Below the pieces are notes generated by a model. It did no database searches, was not told the origin of the DNA, and saw only the letters and a program-made list of their open reading frames with translations. 64,000 bases of DNA from Panacibacter microcysteis (lineage in GTDB: Bacteria; Bacteroidota; Bacteroidia; Chitinophagales; Chitinophagaceae): contig NZ_JADWYR010000001.1 in the NCBI RefSeq assembly GCF_015831355.1, positions 124,001-188,000 on the forward strand, read 5' to 3'. Below are positions 61,406-64,000 of this stretch, piece after piece. The position numbers and the translations under genes are program-made. Positions within the stretch are counted from its first letter, which is position 1; every line of letters begins with the position of its first letter.

Positions 61406-61495
61406 ATGAAACTCGCATTACAACATATTACCAGGTGCTTTAACCCTAATGTGGGTTATATCATCAGCGGGGATTCAGTAGCTGTAAGTTGGTAA
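61406..61495 (+). CDS. Possible micropeptide of 29 residues
   Basis: An ATG at 61406 opens a frame of 29 codons (MKLALQHITRCFNPN, ending SVAVSW) between a candidate promoter and a strong terminator. No family is known. Its length gives little statistical support; the transcript could equally be a small RNA with no translated product. Confidence 0.3.
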   Translation: MKLALQHITRCFNPNVGYIISGDSVAVSW

Positions 61496-61521
61496 AGACT
61501 AAAACTAACTGACAATACATA

Positions 61522-61546
61522 AACCCCGCACAAAGCGGGGTTTTTT
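61522..61546 (+). terminator. Terminator of the short transcript
   Basis: AACCCCGC (61522-61529), loop ACAAA, GCGGGGTT (61535-61542), then TTTT. It lies 27 bases after the possible micropeptide. Confidence 0.88.
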
Positions 61547-61713
61547 GTTGAAAGCTCAACATATATCCCGGAAAATGATCACCAGGAAACAGATACCATT
61601 TTTACCAAAACGCATAGTGGTTAATAGCTGCCATGAAGTCAATACAAGTATTCGTTTCTGTGATCTTTCAAACTCAACACTAAATTTTTTGATTAAACGG
61701 CTGTGGTTTGTTG

Positions 61714-61774
61714 TGCGCTGCTGATGCAGCAGGCGCATAGAAAACCCGGCCAGGCTAAAACCTCGCCGGGTTTT
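61714..61774 (+). terminator. Hairpin followed by terminator (possible leader RNA)
   Basis: TGCGCTGCTG (61714-61723) pairs with CAGCAGGCGCA (61727-61737, one bulged G); next comes an intrinsic terminator AAAACCCGGC (61741-61750) / GCCGGGTTTT (61765-61774) with T-run. No gene precedes them on this strand except the short transcript, which has its own terminator, so they may end a second small RNA or act in a leader of the next gene. Confidence 0.6.
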
Positions 61775-61927
61775 TTATTAGATGATGAAATAAAGCGTAC
61801 AACTATGACACCTTTTTTGCCGTTGCTGATCTTTATGCTCGTACGCCTTATTTACATCACCTTAGAAACACCCGCCGGGGCGAATGCCGGTAATAAGTCC
61901 CTGAACGTTTTAAAGCGGAGGTTTAAG

Positions 61928-62374
61928 ATGAGCTTTAGATTCAACAGAAAAATAAATAATATAAGCATGTTGTTCAACGGTCATTACGTAGACGTGAAAG
62001 CGTTATATGTACTACGTTTCAACACCTTACCATGTATAAGTTTTATTGGTGAAACAGACCCTACAAAAGCATATGCTTATATAAAAGAAATGTTTGACAA
62101 AGACGTAAAGGAAATTTACCAGCACTCGTTTTTTGATCACGATCAGGGAGAAACTTTTTTCAACAATACGATCTTCATCATGGCAAATGAACGAATGATA
62201 GAAATAGGCAGTAACTATTGCCATTTGCTGCATAACACTACTGATTATGGCTGGGCACGTAATACCGTACAGGCTCTTGCCGGCTTCAGAATTGCAAACG
62301 CGGCAGCGTCAACTGCCACTGCACAAACCAGGATCATTGGTTTTGCAAAGCACACAACAATGAGCAATAATTAA
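61928..62374 (+). CDS. Hypothetical protein
   Basis: Encodes 148 residues from ATG 61928 (MSFRFNRKINNISMLFNGHY), which has a strong GGAGG six bases upstream. A longer frame from ATG 61805 would add a hydrophobic stretch (LPLLIFMLVRLIYITLE) but lacks a ribosome site and contains rare codons. The protein has a mixed alpha/beta pattern with FFDHDQGETFFNNTIFIMANERMIEIGS in the middle and an Ala/Thr-rich end. No family is recognised. A terminator lies 150 bases upstream. Confidence 0.6.
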   Translation: MSFRFNRKINNISMLFNGHYVDVKALYVLRFNTLPCISFIGETDPTKAYAYIKEMFDKDVKEIYQHSFFDHDQGETFFNNTIFIMANERMIEIGSNYCHLLHNTTDYGWARNTVQALAGFRIANAAASTATAQTRIIGFAKHTTMSNN

Positions 62375-62588
62375 GACCAGGGTTACTTCCGGGTCTTTAA
62401 TGCGGCAGGTTTCAACCCTTAACCCGCTTGAAGTGTTGGGCTGCGCAAGGCAGCTCAACCATCTTCAACAACATCGCCCGCAAGCTATGTATGCAGCGTT
62501 GCAGTTAAATGTGGTACACAACTAAAACGAAAAACTGCATTTATTACTGCCTGGCATATGCAGCATCGTTGCTGCACATAGCTATACA

Positions 62589-62640
62589 GTACAAGTGAGT
62601 GACACAACAGGCGATGCCATAAAAAACTACAGTTGACAAC
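62589..62640 (-). repeat. Dispersed 52-bp unit, type B
   Basis: Minus strand: starts GTTGTCAACTGTAG, carries TTTTTTATGGCATCGCC, ends with the exact B core (62589-62608). It lies in the 336-base gap before the MATE gene; the rest of that gap (62375-62588) shows nothing else clear. Confidence 0.88.
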
Positions 62641-62710
62641 CAGATAATGCTAACTATGCCATTGGCCGGAAAGTGTTATTGCATTTTATTACTAAAAAAT
62701 TACGACAACA

Positions 62711-64000
62711 ATGTCGAACAGCAACCATACAACGAAGAGCATCTTTGCCTTAATAAAGCAATCGCTCAAAGGCGATGAACAGATGGATTATACAAGCGGC
62801 AGTATTCGCAAAGCGGTATTCATGCTTGCCATACCGATGATCATTGAAATGAGCATGGAAAGCGTTTTTGCGCTGGTAGATCTTTTTTTCGTGGGGCACT
62901 TACACAACAGCCAGCACACACTGCAAACAGTTAGTTTAACGGAGAGTGTATTATCTATTATGTATGCACTGGCCATTGGTATAAGCATGGCGGCAACTGC
63001 GGTGGTGGCAAGACGCATTGGGGAGAAAAACCCGGATGCTGCTGCAACAGCAGGCGTACAGGCCATATGGCTATCACTCATACTTACAGCCATAATAAGT
63101 GTAGCAGGTTTTATATATGCTGCAGATATTTTACGGCTTATGGGTGCAGAACCTGAAACAATTGCTATGGGCACAACTTACACGCGTATTATGATGGGCG
63201 GAAGTATTGTCATCATGCTGTTGTTTTTGATCAATGGTATCTTTCGTGGTGCCGGCGATGCGTCTATGGCTATGAAGAGCCTGATGATCGCCAACTGTTG
63301 CAACATTGTATTGTGCCCTTTGCTCATCAATGGCCTTGGCCCCATACCTGCATTTGGTTTAAACGGCGCAGCAATGGCAACAACCATTGGCAGGGGCATA
63401 GGTGTAGTGTATCAACTATACCATCTTTTTAAAGGAGCAGGTGTTATTAAAATACACCGAAAGAATATAAAGATGGAGTGGCCTGTAATCAGGTCGTTGG
63501 TAAACATTGCATCACCTGGTACGTTTCAGTTTATCATTGGCTCGTGCAGTTGGATACTGCTGGCAAGGCTTGTTGCTGAAACTGGCCACAGCACTGCATC
63601 TGCGGGCTACCAGACCGCTATACGCGTGGTAATATTTTTTATACTGCCAGCATGGGGTTTAAGCAATGCATCAGCAACATTGGTGGGCCAAAACCTGGGT
63701 GCCAAACAACCAGACAGGGCACAGGAGTCTGTGTTGAAAACGGCCAAATACAGCGGTGTATTCATGGGTATTGTTTCATTGATATTCCTGCTTGGTGCAG
63801 AACCCATACTGGGCATTTTTACAAACGACGTTGTGGTTAAAGAAATAGCGGCAGAAGCGTTACGCATTATAACTGCAGGTTACATTTTTTATGGTGTGGG
63901 CATGGTGATCGTAAGTTCTTTTAATGGTGCCGGCGATACATGGACACCAACATGGATCAATCTTTTTGGCTTCTGGCTTTTTCAAATACCGCTGGCTTAT
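62711..64000 (+). CDS. MATE family efflux transporter (partial, runs off the right edge)
   Basis: An open frame from ATG 62711 (MSNSNHTTKSIFALIKQSLKG) covers 430 codons to the window edge. MATE features are MIIEMSMESVFALVDLFFVGHL in the first helices, GISMAATAVVARRIGEKNPDAA, FRGAGDASMAMKS, GLNGAAMATTIGRGIG and, in the second half, LSNASATLVGQNLGAKQPDRA and FNGAGDTWTPTW. The family exports cationic drugs and metabolites in exchange for Na+ or H+. About 20-40 residues are expected to be missing at the C-terminus. Confidence 0.93.
   Translation, partial: MSNSNHTTKSIFALIKQSLKGDEQMDYTSGSIRKAVFMLAIPMIIEMSMESVFALVDLFFVGHLHNSQHTLQTVSLTESVLSIMYALAIGISMAATAVVARRIGEKNPDAAATAGVQAIWLSLILTAIISVAGFIYAADILRLMGAEPETIAMGTTYTRIMMGGSIVIMLLFLINGIFRGAGDASMAMKSLMIANCCNIVLCPLLINGLGPIPAFGLNGAAMATTIGRGIGVVYQLYHLFKGAGVIKIHRKNIKMEWPVIRSLVNIASPGTFQFIIGSCSWILLARLVAETGHSTASAGYQTAIRVVIFFILPAWGLSNASATLVGQNLGAKQPDRAQESVLKTAKYSGVFMGIVSLIFLLGAEPILGIFTNDVVVKEIAAEALRIITAGYIFYGVGMVIVSSFNGAGDTWTPTWINLFGFWLFQIPLAY

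Noticed and set aside
2153-62640. CRISPR array
   Set aside because: The repeats are scattered kilobases apart in both orientations; there is no regular spacing with unique short spacers and no cas gene.
2153-62640. Dispersed units as plain transcription terminators
   Set aside because: They occur in divergent gaps as well as after genes, lack T-runs and strong stems, and several genes have separate intrinsic terminators next to them.

Overview
The window reads as chromosomal DNA of a member of the Bacteroidota, most likely family Chitinophagaceae. The evidence is: promoters of the Bacteroidetes type (TTTG, about 20 bases, TAnnTTTG) ahead of rpsL, yebC and the heptose kinase gene; a fragment of a type IX secretion sorting domain; envelope genes of the Bacteroidetes LptD/OstA/MCE kind; a DUF6496 protein with a histone-like tail; many short lipoproteins. 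Genus and species are inference. No rRNA, tRNA, CRISPR array, prophage or transposase gene was seen. The first and last genes (a DUF3857 protein and a MATE exporter) are cut by the window edges.

Layout. 1-9 kb: tandem DUF3857/transglutaminase proteins, the agmatine-to-putrescine pair aguB-aguA, a convergent flavin amine oxidase, a fused SpmA-SpmB membrane protein and ychF. 9-16.5 kb: pyrE, a Nudix hydrolase, a minus-strand operon of glycosyltransferase, thioesterase and lipoprotein, then MFS, DedA and dicarboxylate transporters. 16.5-28 kb: amino acid permease, yebC, ispH, an H1-like basic protein, a GH5 glycosidase, rdgB with a thioesterase, and ilvE. 28-40 kb: rpsL-rpsG (fusA does not follow), a heptose-7-phosphate kinase, an M13 peptidase, and an envelope cluster (LptD-like, amidase, MCE, OstA-like). 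40-48 kb: a beta-lactamase/D-aminoacylase fusion, DinB, NlpC/P60 and dnaE. 48-64 kb: a toxin-antitoxin locus whose toxin has an internal stop codon, a papain-like protease, OmpA, an exported proteasome-fold protein, a lipoprotein truncated haemoglobin, a five-module ThuA/sugar dehydrogenase/cytochrome lipoprotein, several unknown genes and a MATE exporter.

The most striking signal is not a gene. A dispersed repeat of near-constant 52-bp length occurs 25 times at 21 loci (about one per 3 kb), always between genes. Each unit starts near G[T/A][A/G]CCCGGCTG and ends with a 20-base core, either GTTGCGTCGCACTCTTGTAC (type A) or GTTGTGTCACTCACTTGTAC (type B). At four loci an A unit and a B-side unit face each other and enclose 80-170 bp, giving MITE/REPIN-like composites of 184-273 bp. 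The core has a small palindrome whose variable base pair changes in a compensatory way between subfamilies, and the middle segment and core are found in different combinations. One composite appears to lie inside the 5' UTR of yebC. No mobilising enzyme is present in the window, so its origin and function are open.
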